Shown: positions 38,621 through 48,273 of the stretch, piece after piece
Layout: every line of letters begins with the position of its first letter
Numbering within the stretch: the stretch's first letter is position 1
Source of the DNA: an uncultured Lachnoanaerobaculum sp.
GTDB taxonomy: Bacteria; Bacillota; Clostridia; Lachnospirales; Lachnospiraceae
Reading direction: 5' to 3'
NCBI GenBank assembly: GCA_937925515.1
Contig: CALALP010000069.1
Coordinates: forward strand, 1 to 64,000
Length of the DNA stretch: 64,000 bases
The notes under the pieces: generated by a model
What the model was told of the DNA's origin: nothing
Seen by the model: only the letters and a program-made list of their open reading frames with translations
Database searches by the model: none
Position numbers and translations under genes: made by a program

Positions 38621-41600
38621 TTACTGTTTTAAATAACTTTCTAATTCTTCCTCATTCATAAGTACCTCTCGTGGCTTTGTACCTTGATCAGCCCCTACAA
38701 TCCCTGCCTCATAAAGCTGATCCATAATTCTTGCAGCTCTAATAAAGCCTATTTTAAAATCTCTTTGTAAAAAACCTTTTGATGCAGTCTTATTTTTTAC
38801 TACAAGTCTTGCAACACTTACAAATAATTCATCTCTTTCATCATTTACAGATGAATGTGGATTATTTGTGGTATTTTCTATTGACTCCACTGCTGAATTA
38901 TCAAATTCTATACCAAAGCCTTGATTACTTATATAATCAACTACTTCTTGAACCTCTTCATCAGAAATAAATGCCCCCTGTATTCTGATAGGTTTTGTAC
39001 TTCCTTGTGGAGAATACAGCATATCTCCCTTACCTAAAAGTTTCTCAGCTCCTACACAATCAAGTATAGTTCTTGAGTCTATACCTGAGGAAACTGCAAA
39101 GGCTATTCTTGTAGGAATATTTGCCTTTATAAGACCTGTAATGACATTTACACTAGGTCTTTGTGTTGCAATAACAAGATGAATACCACAGGCTCTTGCA
39201 AGTTGAGCTAGTCTACTTATTGCAGTTTCAACTTCATTTTGAACTATCATCATAAGGTCTGCAAGCTCATCTATTATTATAACTATTTGAGGAAGTTTTT
39301 CAGGTAGTCCCTCTACCTCTCCACCTGCAGCCGCCTTTTCAATCTTTGCATTATACCCCTTTAAATCTCTTACATTTTGACTGGCAAATTTTTTGTATCT
39401 GTCAGTCATTTCAGCAACTGCCCAATTAAGAGCGGCGGCAGCTTTTTTTGCCTCTGTAACTACAGGTATAAGTAAATGTGGGATACCACCATAAACTGAT
39501 AATTCAACAACCTTCGGATCTACCATTATAAGTTTCACATCATTAGGCGAATATTTATATAAAATACTCATAATAATTGTATTTATACAAACTGATTTTC
39601 CTGAACCTGTTGCACCTGCTATAAGAAGATGCGGCATCTTTGCAATGTCAGTTATAACAGGCTTACCTGCAATATCCTTACCCATTGCAAACACAAGTTT
39701 ATTTCTATCATTATTAAATTCTTCAGTTTCAAGAAGTTCTCTAAAATAAACTATATTACTTTCTTTATTTGGTACTTCAATACCCACTGCCGACTTACCC
39801 GGAATAGGTGCCTCAATCCTTATGTCCCTTGCCGCAAGACTTAGTTTTATATCATCTGCAAGTGCCACAATCTTACTTACTTTAACTCCTTGGTCAGGTG
39901 TAAGTTCATATCTTGTAACTACAGGCCCACAGCTTACATTGGTTACTGTAACTTCAACACCGAAATTGTGAAGTGTTTGTTGAAGTCTTATAGCCACTTT
40001 GCGATGTTCTTCATCTGAAACTAAGACTTTTTTAGGATTTTTTTTCAACAAGCCGACAGGAGGAAACTCATACGGAATAATGCCTGTACTTAATTTATTT
40101 TCATTTAAATTTTTTTCAGGCTTTTCTTCCTTTTGCTTAAATTCCTGCTTAACATTATGAGCTTTTTCATTCCTTATTCTATTTTCCCTAGGCTTAGGCT
40201 CATTAGGTATGGAATAATCATTTGAATATTCAAAATCATTTGATTTAAAATTATTTAATTCGACAATTTCTTCCAAATCGCCAATAGGTTGCTCCTCATA
40301 CTCTAGGTCATGATACTCGTTTATTATGTTTCTTGTGTGTTCAGATTTTTTATTTCTGAAATCTATATTCTTATTGTCTTCTAATTCCTGATTTTTTATT
40401 TCTTGTAAATGTCTATTTCTAAGTTCTTGTTCTCTAATTTTTCTTTCTTCCAAATACTCATCATAAAAATTAGAATAGTCTTCTTCATCAAAATCAGCCT
40501 CATCTTCAAAATCATTTACAAGTTTTAGACCTTTACTAGTTAATTCATTATCTATAACTTGAGGTTCTATTACATTATCTTCTTCAAATGGTACTTCATC
40601 ATCAATTTCAAAATCTTCTTTTTTATTAAGTATAACATCTCCACGCCTTACAAGAATTTCTTGCACTCTTCTAAGTGTTTCCTCGTCAAACTCACTGTCT
40701 TCATCGCCAAATGGCTTACTTGCGTCATAATCATGAGGTTTTACTATACTGCCTGAAAACACATCTGTTTTATGTATTCTTACTGAATCTGCAGGAGTTC
40801 TATATTCATTTGTGTAATCCTTTTCAGACACTGTACTTACATTTTGTTCATTATTATTTATTTCTACTTCTTTTTTAGTTTCCTCAGGTACTTGAACTGT
40901 AGAATTTCTCTTGAAAAACGGCTTTGAAAAATTTAAATCCTTTTCCTCTTCTTTTTCCTCTTCTATAACAACATTTTCACTGCCTGAAAGAGGTTTTAAG
41001 TCAATGCTTGCAAAGTCAATACCTGTTACTTTTCTTGTTCTTCTTTCTTTGATTATATCCATATTTACTTTTCTCGGATTTTCTCTAACAAGAAACTCTC
41101 TTCTTCTGCCCTCATCTTTATAGCCAAAGTAGTCCTCATCATCTTCATCTTCAAAATAGCTAATAGGATCTTCTACTTCTTCTGAGCTAAAATCATCATA
41201 GTCATTTGAATCATCAAAACTATTATCATTATCATCGATAAATGCCGCCTTCAGGTTTGAACGTATTTTATTTATAGCTTTTTCAATTCTTTTGCCTGTA
41301 TCTCCACCAATTAGGCTTAAAAATGACTTTTCGCTGAGTGTCAATGCACAAATAATAGAGAAAACAACAAGAAATAGAAAGCTACCTATTCTACCTATGA
41401 TAGAACTTAGTAAACTTCCTATTATTCCACCTAAAACACCACCAAAAGATTGACTATTAAAGAAATCAGCCAAAGACCTGAAATCTACATATTTTACACC
41501 TGATACCAAATGAAAAAAGCCACATATACTCGAAAATAAAAGCCAAGTTACTAGATTTTTTGGCTTTTTTCTTCGTGTACTATATAATATGTTTCTTGTT

Positions 41601-41965
41601 GTAAGTAAAAAGTAAATTATAGGAAATAAATATCCTAAAAACCCAAAAAGACCAAGCTGAACATTTTTAAGATAACTTCCTGCAACTCCCCCAAACCCAA
41701 AATTTGAAATAAATAAAAATAATGCAAAAGCAAAGCTTATAAATAAAATTGCCTCTTTTCTTAGACCACCTGTTTTTTTGGTGCTTTCAACCTCTTTCTT
41801 ATTTTTCTTTAATGGATGTAAACTCGTACTTGTACTTTTTCTTTTCTTTCTTGCTTTAGAAGTTGAGCTTGTTTTCTTTGTAACAGCTTTACTCTTGGTA
41901 TTGGATACACGTCTAGTCGTGTTTGTTTCTATATTATTATCTCTTGCTTTTTTAGTTACTGCCAC
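38621..41965 (-). CDS. ftsK: DNA translocase FtsK/SpoIIIE
   Basis: The protein has 1114 residues. An N-terminal Lys/Arg-rich tail precedes four membrane helices (about residues 65-220). A long acidic, repeat-poor linker (about 250-620) follows. The RecA-like motor has Walker A GATGSGKSVCIN and Walker B IIIDELADL. The C-terminal gamma winged helix has GFLQRDFKIGFIRAARIMDQL, which reads KOPS/SRS-type polarity sequences. It pumps chromosomes through the division septum. GTG 41965 follows GGAGG and is preferred over an upstream ATG (41995). The linker is longer than in B. subtilis SpoIIIE. Confidence 0.95.
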   Translation of the reverse strand: MAVTKKARDNNIETNTTRRVSNTKSKAVTKKTSSTSKARKKRKSTSTSLHPLKKNKKEVESTKKTGGLRKEAILFISFAFALFLFISNFGFGGVAGSYLKNVQLGLFGFLGYLFPIIYFLLTTRNILYSTRRKKPKNLVTWLLFSSICGFFHLVSGVKYVDFRSLADFFNSQSFGGVLGGIIGSLLSSIIGRIGSFLFLVVFSIICALTLSEKSFLSLIGGDTGKRIEKAINKIRSNLKAAFIDDNDNSFDDSNDYDDFSSEEVEDPISYFEDEDDEDYFGYKDEGRRREFLVRENPRKVNMDIIKERRTRKVTGIDFASIDLKPLSGSENVVIEEEKEEEKDLNFSKPFFKRNSTVQVPEETKKEVEINNNEQNVSTVSEKDYTNEYRTPADSVRIHKTDVFSGSIVKPHDYDASKPFGDEDSEFDEETLRRVQEILVRRGDVILNKKEDFEIDDEVPFEEDNVIEPQVIDNELTSKGLKLVNDFEDEADFDEEDYSNFYDEYLEERKIREQELRNRHLQEIKNQELEDNKNIDFRNKKSEHTRNIINEYHDLEYEEQPIGDLEEIVELNNFKSNDFEYSNDYSIPNEPKPRENRIRNEKAHNVKQEFKQKEEKPEKNLNENKLSTGIIPYEFPPVGLLKKNPKKVLVSDEEHRKVAIRLQQTLHNFGVEVTVTNVSCGPVVTRYELTPDQGVKVSKIVALADDIKLSLAARDIRIEAPIPGKSAVGIEVPNKESNIVYFRELLETEEFNNDRNKLVFAMGKDIAGKPVITDIAKMPHLLIAGATGSGKSVCINTIIMSILYKYSPNDVKLIMVDPKVVELSVYGGIPHLLIPVVTEAKKAAAALNWAVAEMTDRYKKFASQNVRDLKGYNAKIEKAAAGGEVEGLPEKLPQIVIIIDELADLMMIVQNEVETAISRLAQLARACGIHLVIATQRPSVNVITGLIKANIPTRIAFAVSSGIDSRTILDCVGAEKLLGKGDMLYSPQGSTKPIRIQGAFISDEEVQEVVDYISNQGFGIEFDNSAVESIENTTNNPHSSVNDERDELFVSVARLVVKNKTASKGFLQRDFKIGFIRAARIMDQLYEAGIVGADQGTKPREVLMNEEELESYLKQ

Positions 41966-42002
41966 TAATTTTCCTCCAACCCAAATACAAACCAAAAATT
42001 AG

Positions 42003-42051
42003 AATCTATTTAAGTAAAATCTATATGTCAAAATCTATTTATTGGAATCTA
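42003..42051 (-). promoter_or_regulatory. ftsK promoter region with four AATCTA direct repeats
   Basis: On the minus strand TTGACA (42026-42031) and TAGATT (42003-42008) are 17 bp apart. The plus strand carries AATCTA at 42003, 42018, 42032 and 42046, spaced 15, 14 and 14 bp, covering the promoter. The rest of 42052-42296 is AT-rich; TAGAGTGT near its left end could pair with ACACTCTA beyond the lipoprotein stop. Confidence 0.55.
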
Positions 42052-42296
42052 CCTAAGTATACTACAAAAATTTATTTTTTGCGATATCAATATTACTTAT
42101 TTTAACTACTATTTAAGCCTAAATACAACACTAAAAAAACAATTAATAATCACACTAATAATTACCTTAATCATGTAGTTTTTTTAACGCATTAATTATG
42201 AAATTAACAAATTTCAAAAACAAAGTCATATATATTACTAATAGATAGAGTGTTGAGAAATAGATTTTAAAATAATCATATAAAAAATTTTACACT

Positions 42297-44309
42297 CTAT
42301 TTGTTTTCAACATAGATTAAATCCTTATACTCATCAACAAACTTTTGTTCATTTTCTCCAAAACTACAATTTATAAAACTTATACCTGTGTAATCTCCAT
42401 TTGTATCAAAAAATGCTCCCTCATTTTTATCAAAATTGCAACGTGTAAATCTTGTGTAGCTTTCATAAGTATCCAGTAAAGTAAATTCCTTACAAGAAAT
42501 AAAATTACAATCCATAAAATAAAAGCCCTGACAATTAGACAACCAAAGTATTCCATAAGTACAGTCATGGATAATACTCTTTCTTGCTACAATTTCATAA
42601 GAATCAAATGCTGTAATCCCATAAGTTCCACAACCATATAAATCCATATTTAAAAGTCCTGTATCACTGCATTTTTCAAATTTAATAACACTTCCGTCGC
42701 AATACCCCTTATCAGCATCATGCCCCATAATAAGCCTATTTAAAGTAATATCATTACAGTATTCAAAATACAATGTATCTACATAAGGATTTTCAGTTAC
42801 AATTTCTGCATCTTTATTTCCTGAAGTTATAGTTAGACCCCATAAATTCTTTATTTTTAAACTTCCATCCTTCCATTCAAGGTTAGGATGTTTTGCATGC
42901 CACTCTTCGTCCATAGAATAAGGCACTGATTTTGTAGGAGTATTTTGGCTTTCAGTTACATGCCCTGTATTTCTTGCATACTCAGACAAGTTATATTTTC
43001 CCGGAGCTAAAACAATATAAGTATTATAATCTATTGCTGATATAAGTTCCTCTGTTGTACTTACCTTTACAACCTTTGGACGACTACTTGGAACAATATC
43101 ATTATTAAAAAGATATGGATAATTTTCATAAGAGAAATCACACCTTATAACTTTATCGTTTATTTTTGCAAGCTTATTTAAAGAATTACCTTGAAAGATA
43201 AGAACTAGACCCTCATTATTAAAATACCATAAAGGAGCTAAATCCTCATCTTTATACTGCCAAGAAAAAATATCTTTTAAATTATTTTTCCACTTTTTAC
43301 TAAAGTTTTTTGATTCCTCATTTTTCTCAAGCTCTGATTTAAGTACTTCTATAAATTTATCCTGATCTCTTATTGCCTCATGTAAATAATAATTATAACC
43401 TCTTTCATTAAGTGCATAAGACTTTTGACTCTCTTCGCTTGTTCCGTCCTCATAATTTGTTTTAGTAACCATAATAAACGAAAGCACTAATTGATTTGCA
43501 AGCCCTATTTCATTTCTCACTTCAAAACTTTTTACTGTCTTTCCCTTTTCTTTAAGCTCTGCTTGTAAAGTTGAAAGTTCGTTTTTCTTACTCTCTGTTA
43601 GCGACTTTAAAGTATAATTAAGGTTTTCCATTGAATCATCTGCTACCTGCATTTCACTAATTACACTTTGATATATTACATTTCCCTCTGAATCTTTTTC
43701 CTCATAAGTTATAGGAGTTTCTTTTATATCAAGCGAGTAATGAGTAAGTTCATAAAAATCTATTTGATTAGTTATTTTAAATGTCTTTGAAATTGACTCT
43801 AACATTTTTTCCTGCATATCATTAAAATCTTTTGCTTGATTTGTATTGTGAAAATCAAACTGAACAACTCCTGAAGTTACAGCTACAACATAATAATCAT
43901 CTGATTCATAAATAACTTTCTCCTCTCCTATTGCCTCCAATTCATCATAAATCATATTTTCTGCTTGAGTAGGCTTTACAAAATAAAGACCAAGTAAAAA
44001 TCCACCATAATCTTTTTTTGCCTCTTTATAATAAAAAATGTCCCTATCTCTGCTCTTTTGTATCTCAAATTTTTTTAAGAAGTCCTTAGGCAGTTCAATA
44101 CTATAGCCTAAGGTATCATTTGTATAAATATCAGGTTCTTCTATTTCTTTAGTACTTTCTGCAACTGTACTTACTTCCTTTGTTTCATCATTTTTTACAG
44201 TTTCACTATCTGCTACTTTCTTTCCACAAGCAGAAAATATTATTAATATAAAAAATAACATAACAAAAATACTATAATAAAACTTTCTTTTTTCTCCACT
44301 CCTCATCAT
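42297..44309 (-). CDS. Lipoprotein with C-terminal right-handed beta-helix
   Basis: The protein has 670 residues. A signal sequence ends in lipobox IFSACGKK, so it is a surface lipoprotein. Residues to about 400 are a mixed domain I do not recognise. The last 230 residues show short repeated strands with Asn/Asp/Cys ladders (YFEYCNDITLNRLIMGH, FDSYEIVARKSIIHDCTYG), the pattern of parallel beta-helix (NosD/pectate-lyase-like) proteins that bind or cleave polysaccharide. ATG 44309 or 44306 both follow GGAGGG; I chose 44309. It appears to be alone in its transcript. Confidence 0.75.
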   Translation of the reverse strand: MMRSGEKRKFYYSIFVMLFFILIIFSACGKKVADSETVKNDETKEVSTVAESTKEIEEPDIYTNDTLGYSIELPKDFLKKFEIQKSRDRDIFYYKEAKKDYGGFLLGLYFVKPTQAENMIYDELEAIGEEKVIYESDDYYVVAVTSGVVQFDFHNTNQAKDFNDMQEKMLESISKTFKITNQIDFYELTHYSLDIKETPITYEEKDSEGNVIYQSVISEMQVADDSMENLNYTLKSLTESKKNELSTLQAELKEKGKTVKSFEVRNEIGLANQLVLSFIMVTKTNYEDGTSEESQKSYALNERGYNYYLHEAIRDQDKFIEVLKSELEKNEESKNFSKKWKNNLKDIFSWQYKDEDLAPLWYFNNEGLVLIFQGNSLNKLAKINDKVIRCDFSYENYPYLFNNDIVPSSRPKVVKVSTTEELISAIDYNTYIVLAPGKYNLSEYARNTGHVTESQNTPTKSVPYSMDEEWHAKHPNLEWKDGSLKIKNLWGLTITSGNKDAEIVTENPYVDTLYFEYCNDITLNRLIMGHDADKGYCDGSVIKFEKCSDTGLLNMDLYGCGTYGITAFDSYEIVARKSIIHDCTYGILWLSNCQGFYFMDCNFISCKEFTLLDTYESYTRFTRCNFDKNEGAFFDTNGDYTGISFINCSFGENEQKFVDEYKDLIYVENK

Positions 44310-44538
44310 TTTGCCCTCCAAATATATTATAAGCTAATTATACAGGTGTCTAAATTATTTTGCCCTATCCTTTAGGGTAGTATATAAGTTTTTATTGCTT
44401 TGTTTATATTTTATATAATTATCAGCTTTTGTATAGATTATATATCAATTAATCTTTCTTAAAATATACAGTATTATAATATTAATGTACTATATAGACA
44501 ATCAAAAAGTATTAAAATGATAATTTCTAGACTGATTA

Positions 44539-44567
44539 TTGAAAAGACATGCTTATTATTGTAATAT
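44539..44567 (+). promoter_or_regulatory. Promoter of the sugar ABC / two-component operon
   Basis: TTGAAA (44539-44544) and TAATAT (44562-44567) are 17 bp apart, 48 bp before the ATPase start. The rest of the 44310-44615 gap holds a short CCCTA/TAGGG inverted repeat near 44370 and nothing else I recognise. Confidence 0.5.
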
Positions 44568-44615
44568 ATAATCTTATTAAATCTTTTAAACAAGTAGATA
44601 AAATGGAGGTGTTAC

Positions 44616-46121
44616 ATGAATGATTCACTCCTTTATATGAAAGATATAAATAAAAGTTTTGGAAATATAAAAGTATTAAAGAATGTATCTCTAAGGCTAA
44701 ACTCCGGAAGTATACTTGCACTTATGGGAGAAAATGGTGCAGGTAAGTCAACACTTATGAATATATTGAGTGGTTCTCTTTTGGCTGATAATGGGGAAAT
44801 ATTTATAAATGGCAAAAAACAAGCTATAAATGACCCTATAACTGCCAAACTTAATGGGATAAGTAAAATACATCAGGAACTTCAACTTGTAAATGAAATG
44901 AGTGTTGCCGAAAATATATTTATGGGTAGGTGGTCAACTAAATATGGACTCATTGACTTTAAAAAAATGGAAAAAGAGGCTGTAAAATATCTTGAAATGC
45001 TTGATATAAAGGTAAAACCTGAAACCAAGATGAAAGATTTGCGTATTGGAGAACAACAGCTAGTTGAAATCGCTAAGGCTCTTTCATTAGACTCAAATAT
45101 AATTATTATGGACGAGCCTACCTCATCTATAAGTGCTAAGGAAACTGAAAAACTTTTTGAAATAATAAAAAAATTAAAAAGCGAAAATAAGGGTATTATT
45201 TATATCTCACATCGTATGGAAGAGATATTTGAAATATCAGATAAAATAATGGTACTTCGTGACGGAGAATATATAGCCAGTCATGATACTTCAAGTACTT
45301 CCTCAGATGAAATAATAAGATTAATGGTTGGTAGGAGTTTAGATAAACAATATCCTAAAGATGAAACTACAAAAGGAGAAAATGCACTTGAAGTAATTGA
45401 TTTAAGCTATAGTCCCCCTAAAAACAGCTTTAAACGTTCTTTAAAAGGCATTTCACTATCTGTAAAGCATGGCGAGGTTTTAGGCATTGCAGGGCTTGCA
45501 GGTTCAGGTAGAACTGAATTTTTTGAATGTATATCAGGAATGCACAAAAAATATACAAGTGGAAAAATATTGATAGATGAAAAAGAAGTATCAATAAAAA
45601 AGCCTGCTGATGCTATAAAATGTGGAATTTCTTTTGCAACTGAAGATAGAAAAGGTACAGGACTTGTACTTTTACGTCCAATATTAGAAAACATCACTCT
45701 CCCACTTTTAAAGCAATTTAGTAGATTTTCTTTTATGAAAGAAAAAGAGGAAAAAGAAGTTTGTATTTCTCAAATGAAAGCTTTAAAAGTTAAGGCTTAT
45801 TCAGAAAAAGTGCTTGTAGGCTCTTTATCAGGTGGTAATCAGCAAAAGGTAGTCCTTGCAAAATGGCTGCTTGCAAAACCAAAAATACTTCTTTTAGATG
45901 AGCCGACAAGAGGGATAGATGTTGGAGCTAAAGCTGAAATATATCAATTAATAAATGACCTTGCTAAACAAGGAATAGCAATAATAGTCATTTCTTCTGA
46001 ACTTCCTGAAATAATAGGTATAGCAGATAGAATAGTAACCTTTTGTGAGGGAGTAAAAACAGGCGAATTTTCAAGAGAAGAAGCTACACAAGAAACACTT
46101 CTAACAAGTGCGACTAAATAG
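44616..46121 (+). CDS. Sugar ABC transporter ATP-binding protein (RbsA/MglA/XylG type)
   Basis: The protein has 501 residues in two ATPase halves. Half one has Walker A GENGAGKST, signature RIGEQQLVE and Walker B IIMDEPT. Half two has GLAGSGRTE in the Walker A position (the second site is degenerate, as in this family), then LSGGNQQKVVLAKW and ILLLDEPTRGIDVGAK. It energises uptake of a monosaccharide, typically ribose, galactose or xylose. The start follows GGAGGTG. It is first in an operon of ATPase, permease, binding protein, kinase, regulator and second binding protein. Confidence 0.95.
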   Translation: MNDSLLYMKDINKSFGNIKVLKNVSLRLNSGSILALMGENGAGKSTLMNILSGSLLADNGEIFINGKKQAINDPITAKLNGISKIHQELQLVNEMSVAENIFMGRWSTKYGLIDFKKMEKEAVKYLEMLDIKVKPETKMKDLRIGEQQLVEIAKALSLDSNIIIMDEPTSSISAKETEKLFEIIKKLKSENKGIIYISHRMEEIFEISDKIMVLRDGEYIASHDTSSTSSDEIIRLMVGRSLDKQYPKDETTKGENALEVIDLSYSPPKNSFKRSLKGISLSVKHGEVLGIAGLAGSGRTEFFECISGMHKKYTSGKILIDEKEVSIKKPADAIKCGISFATEDRKGTGLVLLRPILENITLPLLKQFSRFSFMKEKEEKEVCISQMKALKVKAYSEKVLVGSLSGGNQQKVVLAKWLLAKPKILLLDEPTRGIDVGAKAEIYQLINDLAKQGIAIIVISSELPEIIGIADRIVTFCEGVKTGEFSREEATQETLLTSATK

Positions 46122-46129
46122 GAGGCAGT

Positions 46130-47104
46130 ATGGAAAAAACACTTTCTTTATTAAAAAAAATGCAAAGCATTATAGCTCTTATAATAATATTTTTGGTAGC
46201 AAGTATTGTATGCGTTAAAAATGGTAAAAATGTATTTCTCGATTTAAGGAATATAATGAATGTTTTGCGTGCAGTATCTGAAACAGGAATAATAGCAATA
46301 GGTATGACTATTATACTGATACTTGGAGAGATAGACTTATCTGTCGGTTCAATAGTTGCATTAGTTTCTACAGGTTGTGCATTTTTAATGGTAAATAATG
46401 GCTTTAATTTTGTTTTAGCAGTAACCTCAAGTCTTGTAATAGGTGCTGTATATGGTCTATTTAATGGACTTTGTATAACCAAAATGAGGTTACAATCATT
46501 TATTGTAACTTTGGCATCAATGAATATAGCAAGAGGTATTGCCAGATTTTGGGCTAATGGAATAGGAATCCCACTTACTTATGGTAATGGAAAAGGGCTT
46601 GCACCGATTGAATTTGGCTACTTACAAGAGAGAATCTTAGGTGTTATACCTGTACCTGCAATTATATTTGTTGTATTACTTTTAATATTTGCATTTATAA
46701 TGTCAAAGACTTCTTTCGGCAGAAAAATATATGCAATAGGTGGTAATAAAAATGCAGCCTATCTATCAGGTATAAATGTAGATAGAGTAAAGGTAACAGC
46801 ATTTGTAATATGTTCTATGCTAGCCTCCATAGCTGCAATGATACATGCTGCACAAATAAGCCAAGGTGGCCCAAATGAGGGACAAGGTTATGAGTTAAAT
46901 GCCGTTGCAGCTTGTGCAATAGGCGGCACTAGCCTTGCAGGTGGAAAAGGTACAGTATTCGGTACTCTCATAGGTGCATTAATACTTGGTATGCTTGACA
47001 ATGTGCTTGGCTTAAAAGGAGTAAACTCCAATCTTCAATTAGTTGTAAAAGGTCTGCTTATAATAGTTGCAGTGTTTATGCAGGCTGATAAACAGAAAAA
47101 ATAA
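46130..47104 (+). CDS. Sugar ABC transporter permease (RbsC/XylH type)
   Basis: The protein has 324 residues, with eight to ten membrane segments and the family motif EIDLSVGSIVAL. GGTSLAGGKGTVFGTLIGALI is the conserved late segment. It forms a homodimeric channel. The start is eight nt after the ATPase stop, behind AGGAGG. Confidence 0.95.
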   Translation: MEKTLSLLKKMQSIIALIIIFLVASIVCVKNGKNVFLDLRNIMNVLRAVSETGIIAIGMTIILILGEIDLSVGSIVALVSTGCAFLMVNNGFNFVLAVTSSLVIGAVYGLFNGLCITKMRLQSFIVTLASMNIARGIARFWANGIGIPLTYGNGKGLAPIEFGYLQERILGVIPVPAIIFVVLLLIFAFIMSKTSFGRKIYAIGGNKNAAYLSGINVDRVKVTAFVICSMLASIAAMIHAAQISQGGPNEGQGYELNAVAACAIGGTSLAGGKGTVFGTLIGALILGMLDNVLGLKGVNSNLQLVVKGLLIIVAVFMQADKQKK

Positions 47105-47125
47105 CATTTCTTAGTTAAAGAAATG
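47105..47125 (+). other. Intercistronic stem-loop before the binding-protein gene
   Basis: CATTTCTT pairs perfectly with AAGAAATG across AGTTA. It begins at the permease stop codon. With no T-run it is probably an mRNA stability element. Confidence 0.45.
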
Positions 47126-47157
47126 AAAAAATAAAAAAAGAAAGAGAGGTAAGTTTT

Positions 47158-48210
47158 ATGAAAAATAAAATTTTTACAGTGTTATTAGGTATGTCTATGG
47201 TTACACTTGCATTTACCGGTTGTAATAAAGCAGACACTACAAAAGAAAGTAGTGCAAGTCAGGCCGTTTCAGAAACTGCAAAGGAATCTGAAAACAGCAG
47301 CTCAGGAGAAAGTACAAAGGATAATACAGGTGGAAAGAAAAAGTTTGTAATAGGTATGTCCCAATGTAATCTTGGAGAACCTTGGCGTGTAGCAATGAAT
47401 GCTCAAATAGAGGCGGCAGCTAAAAAACACCCTGAATTTGAAATTATATTTGCCGATGCCGCTCAAGATAATTCAAAACAAATAGCAGATATAGAAAACT
47501 TTGTACAACAAGGCGTAGACCTTATAATCACTTCTCCAAATGAGGCAACTCCACTTACAAATGCAGTAAGTGCAGCATACAATGCAGGTATTCCTGTAAT
47601 ACTTCTCGATAGAAAGATAGACGGCGATGCTTATACACAATTTATTGGTGCTGATAATGTAGAAATAGGCAGAGTTTGTGGAGAATACGTTGCCACCAAA
47701 TTACTTCCAAACGGCGGCAAAATATGTGAAATAAAAGGTCTTGAGGGAACTTCCGGAGGTATAGACCGTGATAATGGATTTAGAGAGGGAATAAAGGCAA
47801 ATCCTAAATGTGAAATTATCGCAGCTAATAATGCCGACTGGTTAAGAGAAAAAGCTATTACAGTAGCTGAGGAAATGCTACAAACAAATGATAAGATTGA
47901 TTTATTCTTTGCATTAAACGACCCTATGGCAGAGGGAGCTTATATAGCGGCTAAAAATGCAGGTAGAGAAAAAGATATTCTATTTGTGGGTGTAGACGGA
48001 CTTCCTACTCCTGACGGTGGCATAAAGAGTGTTATAGACAAAAGATTAAGTTTGTCAATGGTATATCCTACAGGTGGTGCTGAGGCAATCGAAAGTGCTT
48101 ATAAACTTTTAGTTGAGGGAAAACAACTTGAAAAAGAAATTACACTTGAGTCAACTATAATAACTCCTGAAAATGCTGAGGAACTTTGGAATAAATACAA
48201 TGGTTCATAA
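47158..48210 (+). CDS. Sugar-binding lipoprotein 1 (periplasmic-binding type 4)
   Basis: The protein has 350 residues. The lipobox is LAFTGCNKA, then a Ser/Glu/Lys-rich linker of about 45 residues tethers the binding fold. Ligand-region motifs include LGEPWRVAMN, DNSKQIADIENF, DRKIDG and NADWLREKA. It is the primary receptor of the transporter encoded just upstream. The family binds ribose, galactose, xylose or arabinose; I cannot choose. Its paralogue lies at 51248. Confidence 0.93.
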   Translation: MKNKIFTVLLGMSMVTLAFTGCNKADTTKESSASQAVSETAKESENSSSGESTKDNTGGKKKFVIGMSQCNLGEPWRVAMNAQIEAAAKKHPEFEIIFADAAQDNSKQIADIENFVQQGVDLIITSPNEATPLTNAVSAAYNAGIPVILLDRKIDGDAYTQFIGADNVEIGRVCGEYVATKLLPNGGKICEIKGLEGTSGGIDRDNGFREGIKANPKCEIIAANNADWLREKAITVAEEMLQTNDKIDLFFALNDPMAEGAYIAAKNAGREKDILFVGVDGLPTPDGGIKSVIDKRLSLSMVYPTGGAEAIESAYKLLVEGKQLEKEITLESTIITPENAEELWNKYNGS

Positions 48211-48273
48211 TTAATATTTACTGTCTGAAGTTTCATTTACTTTAGCACAAATTGTATAAGGCTTGGAGGCATT

